Source: Tolypocladium sp. Sup5 PDA-1 (lineage: Eukaryota > Ascomycota > Sordariomycetes > Hypocreales > Ophiocordycipitaceae). Taken from it: a stretch of DNA of 64,000 bases. The stretch is taken from assembly GCA_000750105.3 (NCBI GenBank), contig JPHH03000017.1, positions 310,001 through 374,000 on the forward strand, written 5' to 3'. The number at the start of each line of letters is the position of its first letter. The stretch's first letter is position 1. The position numbers and the translations under genes are program-made. The notes beneath the pieces are model-generated. The model had not been told where the DNA came from. It saw nothing but the letters and a program-made list of their open reading frames with translations, and made no database searches. This document shows positions 55,698 to 64,000 of the stretch, piece by piece.

Positions 55698-57486
55698 CTA
55701 ACACCTCCTCGTCTCCGTCGACTTCGGAAGCACCCTCCGTTTAATCCAGACCTTAACATCTTTCTTAGGGTGCCTCGTGGCCGCCAGCTTGTAAGTCTTG
55801 GGCTCTTCCCAACTCTGCCCATTCGGAGGCTGCATGTCGTAGAAGGAGATGATGATGGCCGAGTAGAGAAGCATTTCTCGCAGCGCAAAGGCTCTTCCTT
55901 TGCACATCGCTGGTCCTCCGCCTAAACAAACCATAGTTAGCGTTTTTCATGTTCAGATGCCACAGTACTTGCTTACCGTATGGCCTCATGGTGCCCATAT
56001 CTGCCACCAGCGACTTTTGCCCCTCTGCGTCCAGTTGCTCCTTCAGATGTCTCTCGTGATGCCACTCGGTAGGGTTGGGAAAGTACTCCGGGTCGAACTG
56101 GTGCAGATCCTGAGGGACGTGAGCGTACGTGCCCTTCTGCAGTAAATACGGCTCCTTTTTGCCCCTGTCGTCCAGCACCACATCCTCGGCCAGCCGCCTC
56201 ATCGTCCACGTCCCCGTGTATACTCGCAACGTTTCGAGATATGCTGCCTTGAGAAGCGGGCACTTGGTCAACAAGCCGTCCAAGTCTAGGTTCTCCAGGG
56301 TTGGCGCCAGCCAAATAGCCTCGCCAAAGTCATTCGGAGGCTGCACCGCCTGGACATGGGGGGCAACCTCTTCCCGGACCTGCTCGAGCAGCACAGGGTC
56401 TCTGTACAGCTCGAACAGCATCCATGGAACGAGCTGGTTGGCGTTGGCGTTCATGGCCCAGCATAAGCCAAGGTCGCACCCGGCTCGTGCCTGCAACGAT
56501 AATCCGTGGTTGCGGAATGTCTCGAGCCTGGCCTTGACCACGGCGCTCACGTTGTCGAGATCTTGCCACTTGACGCCTGCATCCTGCCCCTCGACATGCT
56601 TGTCCATGGCGACGTTGAACTCGTATGTGTACGAGAGCATTCTTCTCCGCGCATTTCTCGCACGTTGGAGCTTGGGCCACGGTATCCAGGCGGGAACATT
56701 GGCGGCCAGTAGCAGGAACGCTTCATCAAAAGCCCACATCAACTGCCACATGTCGGGGAAGTTTTCAACAAAATCGGTGCCGTACAGCGCGCAGTTTGCC
56801 GTCTTCGCGATGAAGTTTTTCGTCAGCCCCATCAAGTCGGCCTCGACGAAATTCTCCCCCTTGGGGCCATCCACCACCTCGGCGCCTGCAAGCCTCTCCC
56901 ACTCCATCTGATCCGCTGGATAGGAGTTGAACGTGACGAAGTCTGCGATGTTTCGGCCAAGGTGCGTCACCGTCGCGTCGACAAGCTCGGTCAGGCCAGG
57001 CTCGGCGAGCAGATATTTGAACTGCGTCTTGGCATCCTGAGCCACGCTTGCATACTGCTCTTGGTCTTGTTTGCTGAACGAAAAGTTGGACACCAGCAGA
57101 CTGCCCGAGACCCCGTCTGCGGACGTCCGCGGTTGGCTGAGCAGTGAGTTGGCCAGCGCGGGGGCGTGGACGAAGTGATGAAGCTTTCCGAATAGGCGCA
57201 GCGAGAATGCGCCTTCGGAGTAATATCGGTCGCGAAGCTTGGCCAGAAAGCCGTCCGTGTTGACGAGCATCTGCGGCGCGTGGCCGAAGAAGGGGAGCCA
57301 GCACGGGACCCTTGGCGGAGCTTGCTTGCCATCGGTTCTGATGGGCGAGGAAGATCCTCCACACAGACCTCTTCCGATAACGACGATGGCGAGTACGGCA
57401 GCCACGACAGCCAGAGCCGCAGGCTCTTGCAGGTAGTTGGTGATGATACCCTGTCCGCCACGTGGCGTGGTGTCTTGCGTCTCCAT
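55698..57486 (-). CDS. Cytochrome P450, CYP7/CYP8-like type
   Basis: Exons 55977-57486 and 55698-55921 give 577 residues. An N-terminal anchor helix (ALAVVAAVLAIVVIGRGL, about 22-40) and a Pro-rich hinge place it on the ER. The K-helix ExxR is ETLR near 417. The heme loop is completed by splicing: PYGGGPAMCKGRAF, with the heme-thiolate Cys at 510. The I-helix reads LGLCWAMNANANQLVPWMLF and lacks the usual acid-Thr pair, as is known for CYP7/CYP8 (sterol 7-alpha-hydroxylase and prostacyclin synthase) relatives. It therefore may be a sterol or oxylipin hydroxylase or isomerase-type P450. The intron is 55 bases. It is in tandem with the flavin monooxygenase upstream on the same strand. Confidence 0.92.
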
Positions 57487-58269
57487 GTCGAGTCGAGGGA
57501 CGGGGGCTTATCCGCAGAGCGATAACTATGCTGTTTCAAGCCTGTCTCGAAGCGAGCAAGTTATGGATGGAGAGGCGTCCAGAGAGAGCAACAAGGGAGT
57601 TGCTCAAGGTCGTTTCTCCCCCAGAGTGTAAGGTAGTCAAGGGAATTGTTGACGCTCAGCCATCAGCACCAGCCATGCGTCCGCATGAGAGATTTTATAC
57701 TCGACGTCTTGGTACGAAGACGGTCCTGCCGACTAGACGCCCCGAAACACTTGGCTCGCGTGTTTTCTCGTGCCGAAGCCCTTGCTTTTATGTAGGCAGG
57801 TGCAAATGAGCTGTTGTTAGCCCACGCGGCGATACAAAAGGTCATGATTGCAAACGATTCTAGAGGTTGCGCTGTTGGACAGGGGTTTCGGAGTGGCGCA
57901 GAGTGGACCGTGAATCCCGTCGGGTCCCTTGGAGCTCCCGAAGCCCCCGCCAGGCCCCCCCAAGCCCCCAAGCCCCCCCTTGACTGCTACCCTACACCTG
58001 CAGGACACTGCACCCGTGCCAGCTTCGGCTCCGAAGACGCCATGCAGCATGCAGCCCGCAGATCTAGCTCTGCACCTGACTGACATGATTGTTGGCCATG
58101 ATCAATGTTATGCAGATGATGGCCACGAGGAACAGGCACCAACAGGGAGGCAGGTGCAAAAACGCCCTGAACTTACAACATTGTCGTCTAGGTACCTATT
58201 CGTCAGGGGGGCCCTAAATCTCGGGCCCTCTGTTCTACAAAGAACCTGTCGCGAGCCACGACAGCCTCA
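57487..58269. other. Intergenic region with C-rich tract
   Basis: About 780 bases between the FMO stop and the P450 start, holding the P450 promoter. A C-rich tract of AAGCCCCC/CCAGGCCCC type lies at about 57938-57982. No gene is supported. Confidence 0.5.
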
Positions 58270-60202
58270 TTACTCGTCCTTTGTCTTGTCCCTTCCTCGG
58301 TGGGCGTTCAACCTCTCGAGCTCTGCCCTCGCTCCAGGCCACGGCTTCCTCTTGCCGTCAAAGACCCTCCACGACGCCGAAGCCAACACCCCATCCATCA
58401 GCATCTTCCATAGCCTGCGCTCCCTCCACCAGAACATCCACCCCGTCCACCCCCAGCCCAGATGCTTCTCTATGCCCATCCCCGCCGTCTCATCCGCCCA
58501 GACGAGCCACTCCCGCTGATGCACGGACGCGGGTATCGGCGTCCCGCGATGCGCCTTGCTGCTGATCCTCTTTTCCTGTCGTCTCACCCAACGGTCCATC
58601 TCTGGTCGGCCCGGGAGCTCGGACTTGCCCGCCCACACCTGCGCGATGCACATGCTGGTGATGTCGGCGAGACAAAACGCCCCTGAGACGAGCCATGCGC
58701 AGCCCAGAAAGGCGAGAGAGTCTGGGGCTTCGAGAGAAAAGACATTCTGGTATAGACGTGGCAACGCCCGGCCCTTGGATCCGGGGGCCCCGAGCCAAGC
58801 CCGTGGCGGGTCTGTCGTGGGGTCGAATCGCGATTCGAGGACATCGAAGTTGTTTTCGTACCCGGTACAGCATATAATCGCGTCAACATCCAACCGCTGG
58901 CCGTCCCTCAACTCAACCTCCCGCGGGCCGCAAACCCTGCGGAGGCCGGGGACGGACTTGACGGCTTCCGATCGCAGGTTGGATATGAGCGTCTCTGATA
59001 TCACCGGAGTGCTTATCCTGACCGACGGCCCGGGATGTAAACGCCACGCAGGGTCGATTGGCCCCAGAAACTTTCTCATAAACTTCCTCGCTACCATGTT
59101 GAACAGCCAGTCGGAGAGCCTGGGGAACCAGTCGTCCAGGATGCCCTGTATCATGAAGAATCGTCGGGACAGCTTATGTGTCAAAGGGACCCCGTTGATC
59201 TCGCGCGGTGCCTGCTCACTGTCAGCAGACCAATCGACGTTGACGGCGAGATGCCCGACGTACAACCACCGCGCCGTTATTATGCGACACATAGATGTTC
59301 GCGGCGTGGCCGATCAAGGCATCGCATATGTCGCCCCCTGTGTTGCCAAGTCCCAGAACGACCACCGTCATTCCGGAAAACGCACCGGGTCTGACGAGCT
59401 GTTAGTCGAAGCCGCCGGGCACGTAGGCAGAGCGGCGAACCTCTTGAATCCCTGGGAGTGGATGATTATTCCAGTAAATGACTCGGCTTCCTCAATCTTC
59501 GGCATCGTGGGTTTGACATGGGGCCCTGTCGCAAGGAGTACCTTGTCGAACAGCTCCGAGGGCTGGCCTTTCAGGTCCAACCTCCATTGGCCGACACCGT
59601 CTTCCCGGTAGATGCGTTCCACGGCCGCGTTGAGCCTGAAGTGCCGCCGCAGGTCAAAGTGGTCCACATAGCTTTCTATGTATTCCTCAACCTGTCTCGC
59701 GGAGCAGTGCGCTGCCGTCCCTGCCTTTGCGTGAGCGCAACGTCCAGTCGAGAGGCAGAGTCGAGTGCCTACCTTTTGGGAATGGGAAATCGGTGTAGCA
59801 TCCCTGAAACTGGTTAACAATTCGGACGCATCGTGTGAAAGCCGCAAGCCTACTTTATCACTGGATACGTTGGTCTGTGTTGCTGTCGCAAAAAGTCAGT
59901 GTCTAATAGTCCGTATGCCTGGGCCGACGATCGGCCAGCGTGTGGACTCACTCTCCAAGACACTCAACGTGTCCTCGTCCTCGGTAAAGTGCCAGAGCCC
60001 ACCGACGTAGCCGCTACGCTCAAAGCCGGTGACTTCGAACCCTTCTTCCAGCAAGTTTTTGACACCAACAATGCCCATGGCCCCTATGGTAGTCAAGTCG
60101 TGTCAGAAAGTGGCCGTGAAATTCGGAGCCAGGGCCTAGCAGTGTCTTACCGAGGCCAACGACGGCTATTGTTTGTTTCCGTGAACCCTCCATTCGTAGC
60201 AT
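58270..60202 (-). CDS. Flavin-containing monooxygenase (FMO/N-hydroxylating type)
   Basis: Seven exons (60151-60202, 59952-60083, 59854-59882, 59773-59809, 59441-59720, 59264-59390, 58270-59211) sum to 532 codons plus stop, with all phases agreeing. The FAD motif is formed across the first intron: IAVVGLGAMGIVGVKNLLEE, followed by FERSGYVGGLWHF. The NADP motif is TVVVLGLGNTGGDICDAL. Between them FKRPGAFSG matches the FMO signature FxGxxxHSxxYxx(F/P)xG region only partly (IIHSQGFKRPGAFSG). The C-terminal IICCTGYENNFDVL is the conserved FATGY-like block. It should use NADPH, FAD and O2 to oxygenate N- or S-containing small molecules. Exons 3 and 4 are only 29 and 37 bases. An ATG at 60193 is an alternative start. 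Confidence 0.92.
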
Positions 60203-61371
60203 CGCCGCCACTCATACTGAAGGGGGGAGGAAATAGTGAATAGGAGGAGAACGACAGCAACAGGCGATCAAGATGCGCACCAGGAGATAAGTGCCGGCTC
60301 GCCGGGCAAGTTGGAGATGGCGCGGGAGTCCAATCTCGGTCCCACTGCGGAGGCAATCCGCGCCAAGTCCATCCCGGACCCGCGTCCCGTTCAACATGAG
60401 GATTGAGGATTGTGGCATCACATGAAATACCCACACCCTTTTTTTCCATCCAACTCGCATCCTTCGAAACGCGAGGCCGATGGCAGCTCGCTTCTCTCTA
60501 GCCACCGACTTGCAGGGTGCCACTGCTCAGCGTCGAGAGATTGACGCTCCAAACATCCTCGCAACGCGCGAATTTTAACGGCAAGGTGTGCCATTCGGGA
60601 TGTTCGTGACGCCAGAATATTGCTTGAGCAGTCCCTCAGCCGGTTCGGGGCCATTGGATGCATCGGAGCTCGTTCCGTGATTTGGCTCCGTGGCTCACGG
60701 CGCTCCACTTCGGGAGCCGGGCTTGTCTCCCGAAACGGACACTCGTGTCGAATATACCAGCCCCGACAAAGCGACATCTTTCCGGGGATTGCGGATGGAG
60801 TACCCATACTCTGTACGGAGTACTCCGTACAGCTTTAGACATGAAACGCGGCATATTGCTTTTGAAGGTGACGACCTAGGATCAATCCCCCAACCAAGTA
60901 CGAGCAGCCATTCCTACCTACATGGACATGATATAAGGGGCCCGACCCCCAGTTGACGAGTGCCACGTAGAATGAGTAGCTGCCTCTCGCGGGAGTCTCC
61001 GCGCCGTGGTGCAGACTCATGTCACGAGATTCCATATCGGGATAAAGGCGTGCTGACGAAAAGACATGGCAACGTTATTGTGGTAAGCCGTATGGATCCT
61101 TGCTGGCAACCCAGCATTAATATCATGCATCCCGCCACGGCTAATGATGTTCATCAACTGGCTCTGGCGGTGATACTGAAAGGGCAATTACGAAGAGTCA
61201 AAGACTATGCTCCTCGCAGCATTTTCCTAGTCGCCCCTCTTGCCTTATTTATGCTAGCCATCTATGTGCCTGATCCATGGCGACAACACCAAACGGCTCC
61301 CAAGTCTTATTCCGTCGACGCTCAGCTCCTCCGCCGCTCCAAGCAGCAATCTGCAATCTGATCACAGGCGC
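60203..61371. other. Intergenic region with 20-bp palindrome
   Basis: About 1.17 kb between the FMO start and the F-box gene's 3' end. A perfect palindrome, TGTACGGAGTACTCCGTACA, is at 60812-60831, close to other GTAC-rich sequence. No gene is supported. Confidence 0.5.
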
Positions 61372-62404
61372 TCAGGCCAGCCACGGCGCACCCTTGCCAA
61401 ACGTTGGCATTGTCACCCGCTCGAACCAGAGACACAGCGCCTTGTACTCCAACTCCCGCGCCCCGGATTCACTAATACTGCGGTTCAACTTCGCGGCCGC
61501 CCAGGGAAACTCTCGGTAGAGCAGGGAATTCCACAGGCTATTGTCGCTGGTTGCGTTTAGCGCCGGGCAGGAGGCGGTCGAGAGGGTGAGGAGGTCCTTT
61601 GCTGGCAGGTAGCGGGCGATGTGGCAGAGCAGCTCAGCGAATAGCATACAGCAGGGATCGGATATCTCCAGTTTTCCATCCTTGAGGATCAAGGGCTGCC
61701 GGGCTGCATGGCTACCAGTAATGAGTTTACGTCTCACAGCCTCTTCGGTCTCGGGGCTGAACGCAGGCTCGGCAACGGTGTACTGCTTTCAACAACCAGA
61801 CCTCATTAGCACCCTGGACGTATCATGGGCTTGTTCTCTGCGCATCAAGGTGGTGGCCGCGGCATATATTACCTCTTCGCCATGGACACACTCCCAAATC
61901 TGGTGCCTCCGCTGATGTCGCCGTAATCTATGGCCAGTGTTGTTTGGAACTGCCGGGACAGCAGACTCATGGCGTCGTACAGTGCCTGTTTGTCAATCTT
62001 GCTGCAGTGCTCCACAGATCTGTACAACGCGACGCTCAGAATGCCGAAGGAGACCATGTGGAATGGTAACACGGCGCTTTCGTCTGGGTTTTGTATCCCG
62101 TAACTATGTTGTTGCACGGCCTGTGAGCGGCCTTCTTGTGTAGCGAGGTCTGGAGCATGTCTTACCAGATATGAGTTTCTCCATCTGAAGGTTCATCGAG
62201 ATCTGACAAGGAGTTTAGTATGGAAACATCGGGCTGGTAGTAACAGCGCTGCAAGTTGGCACCTTTGACTATGGAAGAGCTGGTGAACTTCCTCATTCCG
62301 AGCAACAACACACTTCCTCTGCCTCGAACGCCCAAGGCATTCAACATGTCCACTGGCGCCGAAACCTTCTCAATCGCGCTGCACGGACGCAAACGCCCTT
62401 CCAT
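61372..62404 (-). CDS. F-box protein (splicing or integrity uncertain)
   Basis: Three coding blocks on the minus strand: 62166-62404 (MEGRLRPCSAIEKVSAPVDM to about GETHI), 61873-62103 (YGIQNPDESAVLPFHM to about DISGGTRFG), and 61372 to about 61785 (EPAFSPETEEAVRRKLITGS to KGAPWLA). The last contains an F-box: LFAELLCHIARYLPAKDLLT, followed by STASCPALNATSDNSLWNSL. F-box proteins recruit substrates to SCF ubiquitin ligases. Exons 1 and 2 can be joined with GTAAGA and ATAG. Between blocks 2 and 3 the best donor (GTAATA) leaves the wrong phase for the only good acceptor; a weaker GTGTCC donor would restore it. So either an unusual splice is used or one frameshift has damaged the gene. The F-box is C-terminal, which is unusual. 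Confidence 0.6.
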
Positions 62405-62809
62405 CGGCTTCGGGACCTGAGGATGGGAGTGGCAACGTCAGGTACTAACCCAGCGAGACACTGGGGAGTCGACGTCTTCAATCCCGCCAGCGAAGATCCC
62501 ATGGAGGAAAGTTACAAATATGAATCACATGAATAAGAATCACGATCTGTGCTTTAGGTAGAGTGAGTCGGTTACAACTTCTAACAGTATTGATGTTAAC
62601 GTATCTTCAGGTCAGCAGAGGCGACATGCATCGGCATGCGACAGTCTGCGACTAAAGCCGTCTGAGAATGAGTCCTCTCCTGAAAAAGACGAAATCCATA
62701 GCTATTACGTACATCATAAAACTCCTTCGTTCTCCCATATCGCCGAGAGATCCTCCTGGACCGGAACCAACATGGCAGCAACGCACATGTGTCATCAACT
62801 ACTCCGTAC
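62405..62809. other. Spacer between F-box gene and Reb1-like gene
   Basis: About 400 bases, locally AT-richer. It has the F-box promoter and the 3' untranslated region of the Myb gene. A TACTCCGTA nonamer is at 62800-62808. Confidence 0.45.
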
Positions 62810-64000
62810 CTACGCCGGAACCTTCGCAGGTAGATCCTCCATGTCGTCCATGATGCTGTCGGAATCAGCAGTCCTGGGCGAAGAGGGCTGCGCCTTATTC
62901 TTGCCTCCAGGCGACTTGAATTTCTTAGGCGTCTTCTTCTTCCGGAACTGCTCGACATCAATTTCCGAATCTTCCGGCTGGTCGGGAGCTGGCCGGTTGC
63001 GGCTCTCATCGTCGTCCTCAATGGGGTCCATGATGGCGGTCGCTGCCCTCTTCCCCTTCTTTCTAGAGGATGGTGGCTTTCCAGATCCCGTCCTCTTCGC
63101 CGGGGTCGCTTTTTTTGCAGCCATGGGCGTCTGCGTGAGCGCAGGGTCGATCCTCATCTCATACTCCTCCACTCCTTCTTCGGCATTTGGTGCAGCCCCG
63201 TTCTCCTCTGCGTCCGAGTTCTCGACAAACTCGGCGCTTTTGCCTTCGTTCTCTTTCGCAACAAACGTCCCATTGGCCCCGATAGACGACGTTGGTATGC
63301 TCTGAATGAGCTCCATTTCCTGCGAGTCATCATAGCCATCCACATCGACCTCGGGCAATTCGCCCGTTTGGTTATACTGCTCAATCAAGTATTGCGCACA
63401 GTCGCGTGTCGTCTGTGTTTCCCAGTCCGGCACAGTCTGCTTCAATCGTCGCCAAAGGAGCGCCTGAGTCGTGCGGTGCCACTGGTTGCGGAATTTCTTG
63501 TCCACCAACTTCGGCCACGGGATTTTACCATCCTTGCCGACAGCAGTGCCCTGGATGGCCAACAGTAGGCGGAATTTTTCCTCTTCGGGCATAGCAAGGA
63601 GCTGGCGGCGGGCCTTCTCCAAGCGGAACGAGATCTGAGAGTCGGGTTCGTTGGAGACAAGCTTGTCCTTGCCATTTGTGCGTATGTTCAGGGCCTTCCA
63701 CTTCGTGATGCATTGAAGTCGGCTTCGCGTCCTGTTCATCCTCTCGCTGATACCTTGCCAATCAATGAGCTCGTCGTATGATCTGGTAAGAAGATGATGG
63801 TTCGGTTCTGTTACCCGCAAGTGATCGATGGTATGCATGGAATCGATCACGTATTGGGTCAGGTTGGCTTCCTCGGCCTCGTCCCAAGAATCCTTTCGCT
63901 GGTTTGGACCACACACGAGGTAGTTTCGGTATCGGTCTCGCAGGTCTTCAGGATGACGATTGATGATGGCAGCAATCCTGGACCACTTTTGACCGTTCAC
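62810..64000 (-). CDS. Reb1/TTF-I-like Myb-domain DNA-binding protein, C-terminal part (partial)
   Basis: The frame enters from the right edge and ends at 62810, giving 396 residues without a start. The first visible segment, WSRIAAIINRHPEDLRDRYR, and then DWQGISERMNRTRSRLQCIT, are consecutive Myb/SANT-type repeats with the spacing of fungal Reb1/Nsi1 and mammalian TTF-I. IPWPKLVDKKFRNQWHRTTQ is a third such unit. The rest is acidic and Lys-rich with KKKTPKKFKSPGGKNK, a probable nuclear localisation signal and disordered tail. Such proteins bind rDNA terminators, arrest RNA polymerase I and replication forks, and also bind promoters. The N-terminal half with the first Myb repeat lies outside the window. 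Confidence 0.85.
   Translation of the reverse strand: MNGQKWSRIAAIINRHPEDLRDRYRNYLVCGPNQRKDSWDEAEEANLTQYVIDSMHTIDHLRVTEPNHHLLTRSYDELIDWQGISERMNRTRSRLQCITKWKALNIRTNGKDKLVSNEPDSQISFRLEKARRQLLAMPEEEKFRLLLAIQGTAVGKDGKIPWPKLVDKKFRNQWHRTTQALLWRRLKQTVPDWETQTTRDCAQYLIEQYNQTGELPEVDVDGYDDSQEMELIQSIPTSSIGANGTFVAKENEGKSAEFVENSDAEENGAAPNAEEGVEEYEMRIDPALTQTPMAAKKATPAKRTGSGKPPSSRKKGKRAATAIMDPIEDDDESRNRPAPDQPEDSEIDVEQFRKKKTPKKFKSPGGKNKAQPSSPRTADSDSIMDDMEDLPAKVPA

Noticed and set aside
57938..57982. C-rich tract resembling a G-quadruplex on the minus strand
   Set aside because: Simple-sequence run in a spacer; four-run spacing is irregular and there is no gene-linked context beyond the P450 promoter.
1..64000. 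tRNA, rRNA or CRISPR-like arrays
   Set aside because: I found no sequence with a convincing tRNA T-arm and acceptor fold, no rRNA, and no regularly spaced identical repeats.

Overview
The window is nuclear DNA of a filamentous ascomycete. Genes are split by short introns of about 48 to 170 bases with GTRNGY donors and YAG acceptors. The families present include Zn2Cys6 regulators, fungal CorA-like proteins, a CMT1/CAP59 mannosyltransferase, a GT31 enzyme, P450 and MFS families. I infer a Sordariomycete, probably Hypocreales, from gene style only. About 16 complete protein genes are supported, plus two partial genes at the edges.

Layout. 0-11 kb: the tail of an unknown gene, a Zn2Cys6 regulator whose zinc cluster is built from three exons, a 1014-residue CorA-like membrane protein with a 9-base microexon, and an NmrA-like oxidoreductase. 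11-26 kb: a DAL5-type MFS permease, a GT31 glycosyltransferase, a complete hAT transposon (TIRs, 8-bp target duplication, long transposase ORF), a CMT1-like mannosyltransferase just downstream of it, and an AIF-type flavoprotein. 26-32 kb: a methyltransferase, a GNAT acetyltransferase and a second Zn2Cys6 regulator. 32.7-38.5 kb: urea amidolyase, divergent from that regulator across a promoter holding six GATA sites, so a nitrogen-catabolic regulator/enzyme pair is likely. 39.5-46.7 kb: a gene-poor stretch with one credible small multi-exon gene behind a strong TATA promoter, a tandem duplication and short repeats. 46.7-64 kb: M3 metallopeptidase, a decayed MFS drug-transporter pseudogene, a GT1 glycosyltransferase, an MFS C-terminal remnant, mitochondrial ATM1, a P450, a flavin monooxygenase, an F-box gene and the C-terminal part of a Reb1-like Myb protein.

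How genes fit together. The urea amidolyase, its divergent Zn2Cys6 regulator and perhaps the distant DAL5-like permease point to urea/ureide nitrogen use. P450, FMO, GT1 glycosyltransferase and dead MFS transporters lie within about 11 kb and could be the remains of a small xenobiotic or secondary-metabolite neighbourhood; this is inference. I found no complete undescribed multigene system. The strongest novel leads are the hAT element with its phase-neutral 48-base intron across the BED finger, the split zinc cluster, and the small unrecognised gene at 41.9-42.8 kb.
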